A stretch of 64,000 nt of DNA from Nereocystis luetkeana. Lineage: Eukaryota; Sar; Phaeophyceae; Laminariales; Laminariaceae. Made by a program: the position numbers and the translations under genes. The notes under the pieces are model-generated. The model ran no database searches and was not told the origin of the DNA. It worked only from the letters and a program-made list of their open reading frames with translations. Positions 10,230-20,419 of the stretch are shown here, one piece after another. The DNA is taken from the NCBI GenBank assembly GCA_031213475.1, contig JARUPZ010000020.1:7081630-7145629 (forward strand), in the 5' to 3' direction. Positions within the stretch are counted from its first letter, which is position 1. Every line of letters starts with the position of its first letter.

Positions 10230-12158
10230 GTGAGCTTCTTTGTTTCGTTTGTATTTTGCATTTTGCCTCGCAACAAACAGCAGTGTTTGAGGAAGTTGGA
10301 CAGCAGTTGAACGCGCACGCCTGCGTACGCATACACAAGAACGAGCCCACACGTGGAACTCTTTACAGTAGATTCCCGGAAGCGGTTTTGGTGGAACACG
10401 TCCTTAATTAACCCTTTCTGAAATGGGGAATCCTCATACTGCTGTAGCCTGGGCTGCTGTATCCCGTTTTCTTGTTTTACGTCTAAAAATTGTTGGAAGT
10501 TGACAGGATGAACGGCAGCAAGATTTTACAAAAAAAGAAACGGATACGCATACGGAGAATCGAACTCCGGGCAAAACCTTGGAAGGGTTTTATGTTACCA
10601 CTACACCACATGCGTTTCATGCTCGACGTGTGAGTTATTTTTCCAACGTCTGATCGTTGACTTGAACAGCATTATTTATGTTTTTCGCGAAGGTTCGGCT
10701 TGTGAGCGCCGCGAGGAAACAGCTTGACCCGGTGGATCAGATGATCACGGACGCCAAGTGGGACTCGATCAGAACCACCATCAAGACCGCTCCTTTGGCG
10801 GAAATCAAGGTGGGCGAGCAGAGAGCATACCAAATGTATTCAGCGAAGTGGGCGATGCACACTGTGTCCGAGACGATAGAGCACTACTGCCCTCGATATT
10901 GTGATCGGTTGTGGTTTTGGGTTGGAGTTGGGATTACTACGGGGGGGCAGGGGACCATAGTAATCAGGACCCATCGTTCAGACAAAAACCTGTATGTTGC
11001 AGTATTATTTTACTAATCACTTTTGGTCCTGATTATTACGTTCCCCCGTCATCGGGCTTTCTTTAGTTGGGGTTTAGTTGAGACACAACCTTCCTCCCTT
11101 GGCAAACCCTCGTTATATTCCTATCGCCCATTGATTGTCTGCTGTTGACCCTTTTCTCGGGCATATATGCGGTAAAAGCTACCCCTCGGTGGGCGGGGAA
11201 AACAGAAAGACAAAAAACGATTTCAGCCGGGTGTGGACGGGTGTATTACCTTGGCCGAGCTCCGACACAGATTGTTGTGAACAGTGACGTGGGGTGGAAC
11301 GATGACGAGGAGTGTATTGGGTAAACGAGTTTTGCCAGGGGAAGAAGGCTGCAAGTAGGAGCCTTAAGAAAGGGAGAACGGGATATCTGTTGGTTCAGAG
11401 CTATAGAAGAGGGGCTGCTATACTCCTACTGCGGTATAGGAAAATATTCGAGTCAAGTATCAATGGAACATGTACGATACGTTGTCGGAGGTGCAACAAA
11501 AAAAATACTTACGTTTATCCTTTTCTTAAATTCACTTGACTATAAGCACCTACCTGCCTCACGCTCAGCGAGTCTCCCACTTTTTTTTGTGGCTTCTACG
11601 ATGTTTTGCTTCCTCCGCGTTCTTTTCTTTCTTTGTGTGCTTGCTTCTCGTGCCACACTTTGTTTCCCGGAACAATAGACAAAAAATCTCGGAAAAAGAA
11701 AAGTCGATTTTGTTTTTCTAGCGGTTTGGCACAGCAGGCTCTCTTTCGCTTTTTTTCGCCGGCTAGCCGAAATTTCTTTCGCACTTTTCAGTTATTTTTT
11801 TCCTTTTTTCTTCTTTCGTGGCGTGTCCGTGTGCGTAGTCGGAGCACGGCAACGCGGGCGAGCCCGGCGCCGTCGCGGGTGTCGGCGGATGCTGGCGAGT
11901 AGAGGAGGGGTAAAGGAGCGCGGTCGCCGTTTTCGTGGCTAGGCGTCGTGTGTCTCGAGACACATGGGAAGTATGAATGGGCTCTGTCTGGCCTCCATCT
12001 GAAAAATTAGACTGAGTATGTACGAGTCCACAAGGGTCGTTCGGGATTGCAAGCTAATATTCAAGTGGTGCTTATTTTTGCGAACCAAAGCTGAACTATA
12101 GACAGAGACGTTCGCCGTCTGAGCACGAACATTGTCGAGCTGGCGAACGAGGGTCGCG
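9891..12158 (+). CDS. Probable thylakoid-lumen protein, partial gene model
   Basis: Exons 9891-10229, 10693-10809, 11271-11320 and 12106-12158 join in frame (phases 0, 0, 2) and continue with phase 1 into unseen sequence. Residues 9-27 form a signal peptide (MQFGIFFLICAAFHAADA) cleaved before Phe, the hallmark of stramenopile plastid import. A second hydrophobic stretch (SLVNIMGAAVTVSLGVGA) follows, ending in an Ala-rich AxA-type site (PTAAAARS), as for thylakoid transfer. The mature part begins with helical sequence (QLDPVDQMITDAKWDSIRTT) resembling small four-helix lumen proteins of the PsbQ/Psb31 type, but I cannot assign it to a named family. The start ATG at 9891 follows a good acceptor (ctcttgcag, 9868), so a 5'-UTR intron is likely. 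Exons 3 and 4 are small and inferred from splice signals and phase. The gene is divergent from RTEL1 and their starts are 157 bp apart. Confidence 0.65.
10545..10615 (-). tRNA. tRNA-Gly (anticodon UCC)
   Basis: A 71-nt cloverleaf. The acceptor ACGCATG pairs with TATGCGT. The D arm is GTGT/ACAT. The anticodon stem AAACC/GGTTT encloses CTTCCAA, giving anticodon TCC. The T arm CGGAG/CTCCG encloses TTCGATT. The discriminator base is A and CCA is not encoded. It has no intron and lies antisense within intron 1 of the lumen-protein gene. The internal A and B boxes are intact, so Pol III transcription is plausible. Confidence 0.93.
10693..10809 (+). CDS. Lumen protein exon 2
   Basis: 39 codons, VRLVSAARKQLDPVDQMI... 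to APLAEIK, ending before a GTGGGC donor in phase 0. An alternative in-frame acceptor (aaacag) would start at 10723. Confidence 0.7.
10934..11050. mobile_element. Diverged M1 copy in intron 2
   Basis: The arms ggggaccatagtaatcagga and tcctgattattacg are recognisable, but the termini are altered. Confidence 0.6.
11271..11320 (+). CDS. Lumen protein exon 3 (candidate)
   Basis: ccgacacag acceptor, 50 nt encoding IVVNSDVGWNDDEECIG, then a GTAAAC donor. Enters in phase 0 and leaves in phase 2, as required by the neighbouring exons. Confidence 0.5.
12106..12158 (+). CDS. Lumen protein exon 4 (candidate)
   Basis: tagacag acceptor, 53 nt encoding DVRRLSTNIVELANEGR, then a GTGAGC donor. Phase 2 in and phase 1 out. 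The only other open frame over the exon, offset by one base, is Arg/Ser-rich. Confidence 0.5.
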
Positions 12159-13244
12159 GTGAGCACCGGGCTTCACGCGGGGCGGGCGACGGGGCTGACT
12201 GTGATAGAGAGGGAGGAAAACCTTACCCAGACCGAATCGGTGGCGAGGTGGTCGCGAGAGGGGCGGTCAGCGTACGAGGCTGAGAGAAAAGCTCTGCTAT
12301 CCATTTTTTTTTTTTCTTTTTTGACTGGTGCAAGGTGTTCCAATCAGGCAGAAATTATTATATGAGAGGGGACGGGGTTTATGAGAGGGGACGGGGTTTT
12401 TAATTATTTCCGGAATTTCGGTTTCATCTTCATTGTTTTTGCGGTGCTGCTGCTGCTGTGCCGTGCTGTGCTTTTCCTTTCATGCATACCAGGTTACGTA
12501 CAGTACAGCATATCAAAAGAAGAAAATAAATACCCTACCTGGGGTATGTATGTACGTACGTACGGTATGTGAGGGTGTGTACACACGCACGGCACGTGAC
12601 TCTTGGCATTATCAAGTCGCCAATTTGCAATCACAACAATCATAAAAATACATATACTCGAATTCAATCATCGACCTTCTGTCCGCTTCGCGCTTCGCGT
12701 AATTCGATGTACTTTTCCTTCCTGAGCGATCGCAGCGGGCGGCGTAGGCCACCCGCGAAGCGAAGCGCCTTGTAAATTACTACAATTCTACTTAACTTTA
12801 CACCCTAAACCTGACCCTAAGCCCAACCCGGGAACGGGTGAGAACTCTCTAGGAATTAACACGTAAAGATAGTTATCACGGGGGGGGCTAATGTTGTAAT
12901 CAGAACCCGCGATGGAGGACCCAAGAACCAGGTATCCCCCATATTTACACATCACATTTCCTTCGGATCACAGCAGCTGGCGCCCGCAGTTTTAAGAAAC
13001 ATTTAAGAAACACAGCTCAACAGGGGACCAACTCTAAATCCCATACAATAGAGTTATATCAAGGCCGGAAAAAAAATAGGACACTGAGCCTGGACACCAA
13101 ATTGACGTTTCTTGACGCCGAGCTCCCACTGCTGTATGCCCCCTACGTATCATAGCAATAATAGAGTGGGAGATTGATCGTACCTGGTACGAAGTGGGAA
13201 AGCTGGGGACTGTGGAACGGGGTAAAATCTTGAGGGTGCGGTGG
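12159..13244. other. Unassigned, probably intron
   Basis: Expected to hold the continuation of the lumen-protein gene, but no further exon could be recognised. Two copies of gagaggggacggggttt lie at 12364-12399. A TACCTGGTA lies at 13181. Confidence 0.3.
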
Positions 13245-13430
13245 CTCAATCAGGGATGCGTCGTCAAGTTGGTGCGCGTAGGCGTTTCGACAACGTACGC
13301 ATACGACTTAAAAATAGAGTGAGAGGTTTTTACCCCAGATCTGTGTTTCGAAGTTTCAGAATAAGTGATGCAAATTAACAATAATCCAGAGCTTTTCGCC
13401 CATTCTTGCCCTTTTTTGGGCCCTGTAAGA
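13245..13430 (+). repeat. D2 repeat, left fragment of copy A
   Basis: Similar to 26775-27065 (gatctgtgtttcgaagtttc versus gatccgtgcttcgaagttgt). In copy B the motif is itself tandemly duplicated. Confidence 0.55.
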
Positions 13431-14285
13431 TCTATGCCAATGGGAAAGCGAAGCATCAATAAAATGTTGAATTTCAAAGTTACCCCCCAAAAATGTTTAG
13501 AACACACTTCCTATGGGCTCGTTCGGAACAAAAAAAGAATCCAAACTTTTGGAAAAGCCCGAAAAAAACAAATCTGGGGCCCGATGTTGGGCCAACATCG
13601 GCTTGAGAAAAACTCAGGCCGATCTTTGGTTCGAAGCGGCGAGATTCCGAGTCCTTGATAGACATCGATCGACAACATCAACGACTGCATCACGAATTCT
13701 GAACATAGTGCCCTCGTTACGGGCTCCGACCTACCCTAGCAGCTAGGGTCGCCGTCTTCACACACACGCCCTAGCAGCTAGGCTCGCCGTCTTATATCCA
13801 TGGCCGGTGTCATGTGGCGAGAGCTGACCAGGCGTATGATAAAAAAACAATTGGCCGCTGGTGTGCACAAAACAGAAGACAAACCTTCTCCATCCGTTTC
13901 GAATGTTTTTTTTTTTTTTCAGATTTGGAAGGATACCGTAGGACGCCGCCGGCAAGCTCTCGCCCCCTAGACCATGGATCCACCTGATATCTTCGAGGCC
14001 GTCATATATACTCGTTGGCCTTGCCGCACACCGAGCGGGTTGGCCGTGGGCTGAGTCCTTGTTGAGATCGAGCGTCGATCGTCGCACGAGCTGATTTCTA
14101 TCGGCGTGTTGACAATTTGCAACCAGAAAAACAAATTGCGCCGCCTGCAGCCGTTGGAAAAAAAAAAGAAGAAACCAACCTTTTGTTCTCTTTTTCCCAC
14201 AGCGGTGGCACGAGGAAGTTTTCTGCTGTAACAGTTGCTTGAAAGCAATATATTTGAAATAAAACTTGTGGACTTCGCGTTTCCA
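13431..14285. other. Unassigned stretch
   Basis: No feature recognised. A short duplication, ccctagcagctaggntcgcc, lies at 13732-13792. Confidence 0.3.
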
Positions 14286-14288
14286 TTG

Positions 14289-14626
14289 GTCGCCCCGGTT
14301 GTTCAAGTGGTTAACCTCGAATTCTACTTATTTGAGTCCTGGGTTCGAGCCCCAGGTGGGTCGGACTTTGACTTTATTTGCAAAAATAAAAAAGGATTCA
14401 ATTGTTTAGAGCGCCTTGCAGCGTGGGTAGGCACAATTCGATGCGAGTCGACGAGGGAAGAAAAGGCTGAAATCTTCTCGCGATAAAAATGAAGGCCCGT
14501 ACCGCAGCGGGAAGGGGGTCGAAGAGCCTGCTATGTGACCCCGGATCTGAGTTACGAGTGGGAAGGAGAGAGAGAAGAAGATGTGCAAAGATAATGAATG
14601 GGATGAAAAAATAAATAAATAAAAAA
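14289..14626 (+). mobile_element. S1 tRNA-derived SINE, full length
   Basis: A tRNA-like head with A-box ggttgttcaagtgg and B-box gggttcgagcccc, a conserved body (gcgccttgcagcgtgggtag) and an A/T-rich tail. ATTGG flanks both ends. It sits between the two parts of D2 copy A and is absent from copy B. Confidence 0.85.
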
Positions 14627-14654
14627 TTGGCATATAGGTCTAAGGTACCTGGTA

Positions 14655-15650
14655 TTGTTCTTAGCGATTAATAGCTACCTGGTATCATGGGAACGTCATT
14701 TTTTTCCGCGGCATCTCCAGCGACGACCCAAGAAGAAACACATGATCTGGCCTGGAGAACAGCGGTCTTTTAGTGAAGGCCTTTTCTTCATCAGTGTTGT
14801 AGCCGTTGTACTACGCCCCCCCCGCGCGTGAAATGAACGTGAAAAGCTTTTACAGGTGGGTAGCGATTATGAGTGCTTTTTTTCGCCACAATTGGCTCGC
14901 AACTTCGAATGCTGTACACGAAAGCACGCTCGCGAGTCGTTTCTGGCTGCCTGTGACGGCTGTCTCGCACCCCCGACGCCCTCACACACCCCATCAGGAG
15001 CACATCCCTCGATGTTGCGGACTGTAGTTTTCTGCGAGGAGCTGCTTTAGCTGTCCGCAAGTGAAGTGCAAACGTGCGATGATGGTGGCATTTTTTTTTT
15101 GTCTCATTTGGTGCATCCCAAATTGCGACCAAATTCGGCCACTGCAGCGCCCTTAAGGGTCATTCTTATCGGAGATATTTTCCCCCATAATTTCCATGTT
15201 TTTGTCGCGCAAAAAAAATAAGTCTTCCAGATTTTCCTTTGTTTTTTTTTCCCAACGTAGTATGTGAAATTCAACTTTCCTGATTCTTTTGCTTATTATG
15301 GAGAATTTCACAAATAGTGACAGAACTCCTCCGTATCTTGATACGAGGTACGTATCTCCAATTTTTTCCTAACTTTGGAAATTCTGGAAAAAAGTTCTCC
15401 GATAGGAATGAGCCTAAGTCGAGGCGTAGGCCTCTGCTGAGAACCTGCGACAGGGGGAATCTCGACAGAAACACAAGCTGCAGTGACGAAATTCTCTTGG
15501 GTCACGGTAGGCACGAACTAACAAAAGTTCTAAACACAGCGTGTTCGAATAGCAGTGTTCTTTTTTTTTTGTTCCGATAAACGATCTAGAGATTAGAGTC
15601 ACCGGAAACCCCGGGACCGGGGGATGCTTGGGTGCAGATAGCGTGGCCTC
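14655..15650 (+). repeat. D2 repeat copy A
   Basis: A long repeat matched by 27075-27890 (for example gtagttttctgngaggagct). Coding potential is not evident. Interrupted by an M3 element at 15154-15412 that is absent from copy B. Confidence 0.7.
15154..15412. mobile_element. M3 element inside D2
   Basis: Termini gggtcattcttatcgg and ccgataggaatgagcc. The empty site in D2 copy B reads ctcTTAAGTCGAGG, which gives a TAA target duplication here. Confidence 0.75.
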
Positions 15651-15652
15651 AA

Positions 15653-15743
15653 CGTTTTAGGACCGCAGTCCCGGTTTGGGGACAAACCATTCAAATTCCA
15701 AGTAGTTTGTCCCCAAAACGGAACTGCGGTTCTAAAAGGGTCA
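15653..15743. mobile_element. M2 MITE copy
   Basis: Well-preserved arms: ggaccgcagtcccggtttgg / aaaacggaactgcggttc. Confidence 0.85.
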
Positions 15744-16441
15744 AGAAAGACGTGCTTGGTTAGGGGATACGAGGTACCTGGTACGCACGAGTAGAAGAGG
15801 ACGACGAGTTGAAATAAGGTTCCTGTTATGACCGGTCTGGGCTATTCGCCATCTGGGGCGCGGCCATATTCGGAAGCATAATTCGGCATTAATCCGAATA
15901 AGTTCCGAATTGTCTCGAAAATCAGGTTGACGAAACATTGCCACCCCCCCAGCACTCGCTAGCGCGCTCTAGAGAGCGCGCGACGGCGGCCCATGCATTC
16001 CAAAGTGTAGGGTGGACCCACCCCGAGGTACGCGCGCAAAAATGAACTCAATCGGCCGCGAGCAGCGCTCGCACGAAGCATCTAAAACATGTGTTTTTTT
16101 TTTCTGGCCTCGAAACATTGTCGCACACAGTATTAATTCTGAAAGATGAAGGGGGTTCCGACGGGTTTGAGCGCACCTACAACTCCTCGGACACGCGACG
16201 GAGAAGAGCTACCGAGCCAAGTAGGGAGAGCGCGCCAGAGTGCCGCACGCAGACCAAAGCGTAGCCTGTGAACACGATGTGCCGCTGGCGCAAAGACGGG
16301 CTTGATCGGGCGCGAGAGACAAGGAAACCACGTGTACTATTAATGGGCAAATTGCGCGAAGCATACACGGCAGAGTACACGAGACTGAGTGGCGACTGAC
16401 TGACAACGTATGTCTAGACTAGTGCCATGATGACTGAGGCT
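15744..16441. other. Unassigned stretch
   Basis: No gene recognised. A GC-rich imperfect hairpin (gcgcgctctagagagcgcgc) lies at 15961-15980. A TACCTGGTA lies at 15775. Confidence 0.3.
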
Positions 16442-16538
16442 TTAACCCTTCCAGAACCGCAATCCCATTTTGGGGACGAACGAGTCAAATTATGAGTAGT
16501 GTGTCCCCAAAACGGGACTGCAGTCCTAAAAGGGTTAA
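16442..16538. mobile_element. M2 MITE copy, TTAA at both ends
   Basis: Bounded by TTAACCC at the left and GGGTTAA at the right. Confidence 0.9.
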
Positions 16539-16666
16539 CGAAGGGTGTGGCGGAAAGCTTATAAGGGGGGTGGGGGTCCGTTTCTCGTCGAAGCTGGACG
16601 AAGTGGTATACTTCGAAGTATGCTATAAACGTGCGTGCTGGCATGATGATTTCGGGTACTCGTATT

Positions 16667-16821
16667 AGGGTCAATCTTAACGAGGAATGTTTTTCAGTTT
16701 TTTTCAGTATTTTCCCGAAAAATCGGTATTTTTTCCTATAGGAAAAAACCGACAAATACCGAAATTTCGTGAAAATACTGAAATAAACCTCAAAAACAGC
16801 CCTCGTTAAGATCGACCCTTA
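16667..16821. mobile_element. M3 short element
   Basis: Termini gggtcaatcttaacgagg and cctcgttaagatcgaccc, flanked by TTA. The centre is an AT-rich hairpin. Confidence 0.8.
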
Positions 16822-16923
16822 CGGGGGGCCATAGTAAATAGGACCAAATGTTGTTCGTAAAAAAAAGTAAGTATGTGGGTTTTTGTGTGTACCGTAAGTC
16901 CTATTTACTATGGTCCCCCGTAA
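16819..16923. mobile_element. M1 MITE copy abutting M3
   Basis: The left terminus shares the TTA at the M3 edge. Confidence 0.85.
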
Positions 16924-16925
16924 TA

Positions 16926-17054
16926 GCACAATTAGACGCGATTCATGGAGGGGAGAAAGGGTTGAAAGCTTCTCGCGATAAAAATGCCTGCCAAGGGAAA
17001 AACCGCAGTGGGGAGGGGGGACAAGAGCGCACTCTGCTACCCCGGGTATGAGCT
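16926..17054 (+). mobile_element. S1 SINE fragment (body only)
   Basis: Contains the S1 body motif cttctcgcgataaaaatg. It is caught between two M1 copies. Confidence 0.65.
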
Positions 17055-17058
17055 ACTA

Positions 17059-17164
17059 TTACGGGGGACCAGAGTAGATAGGGCCTTATCTTGTTGGTTA
17101 AAACAGCGAAATATATAAGGTTTTGAGTGTACCGTAGGTCCTATTTAATACAGCCCCCCGGAAT
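17059..17164. mobile_element. M1 MITE copy
   Basis: Left arm ttacgggggaccagagtaga; right arm ends cagccccccggaa. Confidence 0.85.
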
Positions 17165-17169
17165 ACTAC

Positions 17170-17273
17170 TACGGGGGACCGTAGTTAATAGGACCAAATG
17201 TTGTTAGTGAAAATACGTATATATATAGGTTTTTGTGTGTACCATAGGTCCTGTTTAATATGGTCCCCCGTAC
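17170..17273. mobile_element. M1 MITE copy, adjacent to the previous one
   Basis: Only five bases separate it from the preceding M1 copy. Confidence 0.85.
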
Positions 17274-17396
17274 TACTAATAGGAGGGAGAGAGAAAAGGA
17301 GGGCGGAGATAATAAAGGGATGTAACTTGTAACTTAAATACAACATGTGGGGAGGACCCCCCGGCTCGACTCGACATCTGTGGCACTTTCTCTTTC

Positions 17397-17495
17397 TTAA
17401 CCCCTTTTAAGACCGCAGTCCCGTTTTGGGGACAAACTACTTGAAGTTCGATATGCTTCGTCCCCAATACGGGACTGCGGTTCTAAAAGGGTTAA
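17397..17495. mobile_element. M2 MITE, left unit of a tandem pair
   Basis: Shares its right TTAA with the next unit. The two units are nearly identical. Confidence 0.9.
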
Positions 17496-17584
17496 GACCG
17501 CAGTCCCGTTTTGGGGACAAACTACTTGAAGTTCGATATGCTTCGTCCCCAATACGGGACTGACTGCGGTTCTAAAAGGGTTGA
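17492..17584. mobile_element. M2 MITE, right unit of a tandem pair
   Basis: Differs from the left unit mainly by an extra TGAC in the right arm. Confidence 0.9.
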
Positions 17585-17969
17585 AGGAGGGTACGTAGCG
17601 TGTAGGACATGCCAGGCTGAGGGGTAGGATCGGTGTGCGGACGATCCCACGAAACGACCACCAACGCTGACGGAGAGGAGAGGAAAGTGCGTGTGTGCGA
17701 GGCACGGGCCTTGCATTCCAATCTGCAGTTAGTTACTACTCGTACTTGTATCGGGACAGGCAGTGTCACTGCGTCACTGCTGCTGACGAAAACAAATAGG
17801 TCAGGAATATATATGGGTGACCACAAAACAGTCGAACAAAAAGATATACATACGGATATCCACGACCTCGGCGAATGGTGGGACCTCCGCGGGACAATAC
17901 CCATGCGACGGTCCACTGGTCGAGAACCTGGAACCCACAAAGAAAGGTAGCATTCATCGGCACCTGTAG

Positions 17970-18180
17970 TTTTTTTTTTTTTTTTTTTCTCATCCTATTC
18001 ATTATCTTCTCTCTCTCCTTCCAACTCGTAACTCAGATCCGGGGTCACATAGCAGGCTCTTCTACCCCCTTCCCGCTACGGTACTTGCCTTCATTTTTAT
18101 CGCGAGAAGATTTCAGCCTTTTCTTCCTTCGTCGACTCGCATCGAATTGTGCCTACCCACCCTGCAAGGCGCTCTCAACA
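17970..18180 (-). mobile_element. S1 SINE, 5'-truncated
   Basis: A T-run at the left (the A-tail on the minus strand), then the S1 3' half. It ends at the gcgctctcaac point and lacks the tRNA-like head. Confidence 0.85.
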
Positions 18181-18199
18181 AGCCCACAGACCACTATTA

Positions 18200-18303
18200 T
18201 TACGGGGGACCATAGTTTATAGGACCTATGGCATACATAAAAACCTATATATTAACATTTTGTACCAACAATATTTGGTCCTATTAACTATGGTCCCCCG
18301 TAA
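18200..18303. mobile_element. M1 MITE copy
   Basis: Flanked by TA; complete arms. Confidence 0.88.
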
Positions 18304-18559
18304 TAGTAATACTACTTGTGTCCGATACTAAAATAGTTAACCCTAACCCTGGCCCCGACTCAACCAACCAATCAATGTTTAGGGTTGGTCCTCTTCGTCT
18401 CGTACACCGTACCACCTGACCACAGGTAGCAGTGGTGCTATCCATTTCAACCATATTTGTCGAGTAAGCCGCCAAAGTCCACTGCTGTGCACCTCCCAGA
18501 TATACGAAGCCCTATCAACCATTTTTTGTTGAAGCTGGGCAAAGTCGTGTACAGCAGTA

Positions 18560-19550
18560 ATCTGACTTGTGCGTGTGTGTGTGTTCTTCACATTAAACCG
18601 TTCTTTCTACCCGTCGACATCCAGCACAACCAGTGTCCGTGCCGATTCTCCAATCCTTGAAGAGATACAAGTTCTGTGGTCACAAAGCTACGCCACAGAG
18701 ATACTACGTTGCCACGTGTGCAGTATGCACTGCAGTGGGCAATGCAAAGCCATGTCATCATACTTTGTCTTACTCTGTTCACAAGCAGTGGTGTTTTTTG
18801 TTATTTCTTCTTTTTTCCAGCTCGTTCTTTTTCAAGTGTTGGCCACCTCGCCTGCGGGGGGGGGGGCACGACAGATTGTTTCTCTTAGATTTTGCTTTCA
18901 TTTTTCTTCTTTTTCTTTTTCGATTTGTCTACCTTGTTTTTGTTTTCTCTTTGATTGTTTCTTTTCGTTTCACTATTTCATAGATTGCGTATGTCGTGCC
19001 TGTCGTATCTAGTATGATGACATGGCTTTGCATTGCCCACTGCAGTTCACACTGCACACGTGGCAACGTAGTATCTCTGTGGCGTAGCTTTGTGACCACA
19101 GAACTTGTATCTCTTCTAGGATTGAAGAATCGGCACGGACACTGGTTGTGCTGGATGTCGACGGGTAGAAAGAACGGTTTAATGTGAAGAACACACACAC
19201 ACACACACACTAGATACGACAGGCACGACATACGCAATCTATGAAATAGTGAAACGAAAAGAAACAATCAAAGAGAAAAAAAACAAGGTAGACAAATCGA
19301 AAGAGAAAAAGATTAAAATGAAAGCAAACTCTAGAGGAGAAACAATCTGTCGTGCCCCCCCCCCGAAGGCGAGGTGGCCAACACTTGAAAAAAACGAGCT
19401 GGGAAAAAGAAAAAAGAAATAAATAAGAAAAAACACCACTGCTTGTAAACAGAGCAAGACAAAGAACCAAGGAAAAAAATAACAAGGAAAAATAACAAAG
19501 GGGAAATAACAGGCAGACCAAAGCCCAAAGCACCTTCCAGGTGGCGGCAG
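18560..19550. repeat. F1 element, inverted dimer
   Basis: 18560-18770 recurs in reverse at 19012-19200, and 18770-19012 recurs in reverse at 19205-19550. The block therefore reads A-B-A'-B' with A' and B' inverted. A third, single copy lies at 39110-39815. T-rich low-complexity sequence fills B. No coding sequence was found. Confidence 0.75.
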
Positions 19551-19627
19551 CTGGCCATACGAGTAGCTATTACCAGTACATATATCTTACCAGGTAACTG
19601 GTACCTGTTGTTGTTCTCTCATCGTTG

Positions 19628-19724
19628 TTAACCCTTTTAGAACCGCAGTCCCGTTCTGGGGACAAACCAGTCAAATTTCAAGTAGTTTTGTCCCCAAACG
19701 GGACCGCGGTGCTACAGGGTTTAA
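19628..19724. mobile_element. M2 MITE copy, TTAA at both ends
   Basis: TTAACCCTTTTAG at the left; the right end is slightly eroded (acagggtttaa). Confidence 0.88.
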
Positions 19725-20005
19725 TGTAGTCCGTGGTCGCAGGACAGGCTCCAATAACTCTGGAGTGGAAGAAATCCCTCGGTAAAAATAAAGCAAGCAC
19801 ATAATAGTGCACATGATAACTTGAAGCACATCTACACCTCAGACCACATATTATACTACCCAGAAAAAATAGACAGGATGAAAATGACAACTCGACTGCT
19901 GTGTACCTGGTACTAACTCTGTCCCGAAATATAAACACCTTTTGGTTCAACAATTAGACTAGAACCGGTGTTTACATGATGGGACAGAGTGGTACCTGGT
20001 AAGTG

Positions 20006-20046
20006 TTACGGGGGGACATATTAATCAGGACCCACCATATCCCCAA
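20006..20046 (+). mobile_element. M1 half copy
   Basis: Left arm only (ttacggggggacatattaat), followed by a tandem TACCAGGTACCAGGTA. Confidence 0.55.
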
Positions 20047-20053
20047 AAATCAG

Positions 20054-20069
20054 TACCAGGTACCAGGTA
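20054..20069. repeat. Tandem TACCAGGTA unit
   Basis: Two overlapping 9-mers sharing TA (TACCAGGTACCAGGTA). Confidence 0.95.
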
Positions 20070-20098
20070 TATTCCAGTATTTTTAGGAAGCATATTTA

Positions 20099-20419
20099 GC
20101 CGGTCGCCCCGGTGGTTCAAGTGGTTAACCTCGAATTCTACTTGTGTTTGAGTCCTGGGTTCGAGCCCCAGGTGGGTCGGGCATTTGACTTTATTTGCAA
20201 AAAATGAAAATAAAAAGGATTCAATTGTTGAGAGCGCCTTGCAGCGTGGGTAGGCACAATTCAATGCGAGTCGACGAGGGAAGAAAAGGCTGAAATCTTC
20301 TCGCGATAAAAATAGGGAGAAGAGCCTGCTATGTGACCCCGGATCTGAGTTACGAGTTGGAAGGAGAGAGAGAAGAAGATGTGCGAAGATAACAAATGGG
20401 ATGAGCAAAAAAAAAAAAA
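20099..20419 (+). mobile_element. S1 SINE, full length with a short internal deletion
   Basis: Head, body and A-tail are present. The body lacks ~25 bp after cgataaaaat. Confidence 0.88.

Noticed and set aside
14300..14380. S1 heads as functional tRNA genes
   Set aside because: A and B boxes are present, but the cloverleaf is not closed and the sequence is followed by a constant SINE body and A-tail in every copy.
18335..18360. Telomere-like CCCTAACCC motif
   Set aside because: Only one or two units, also at 12805 and 37000. Not an array.
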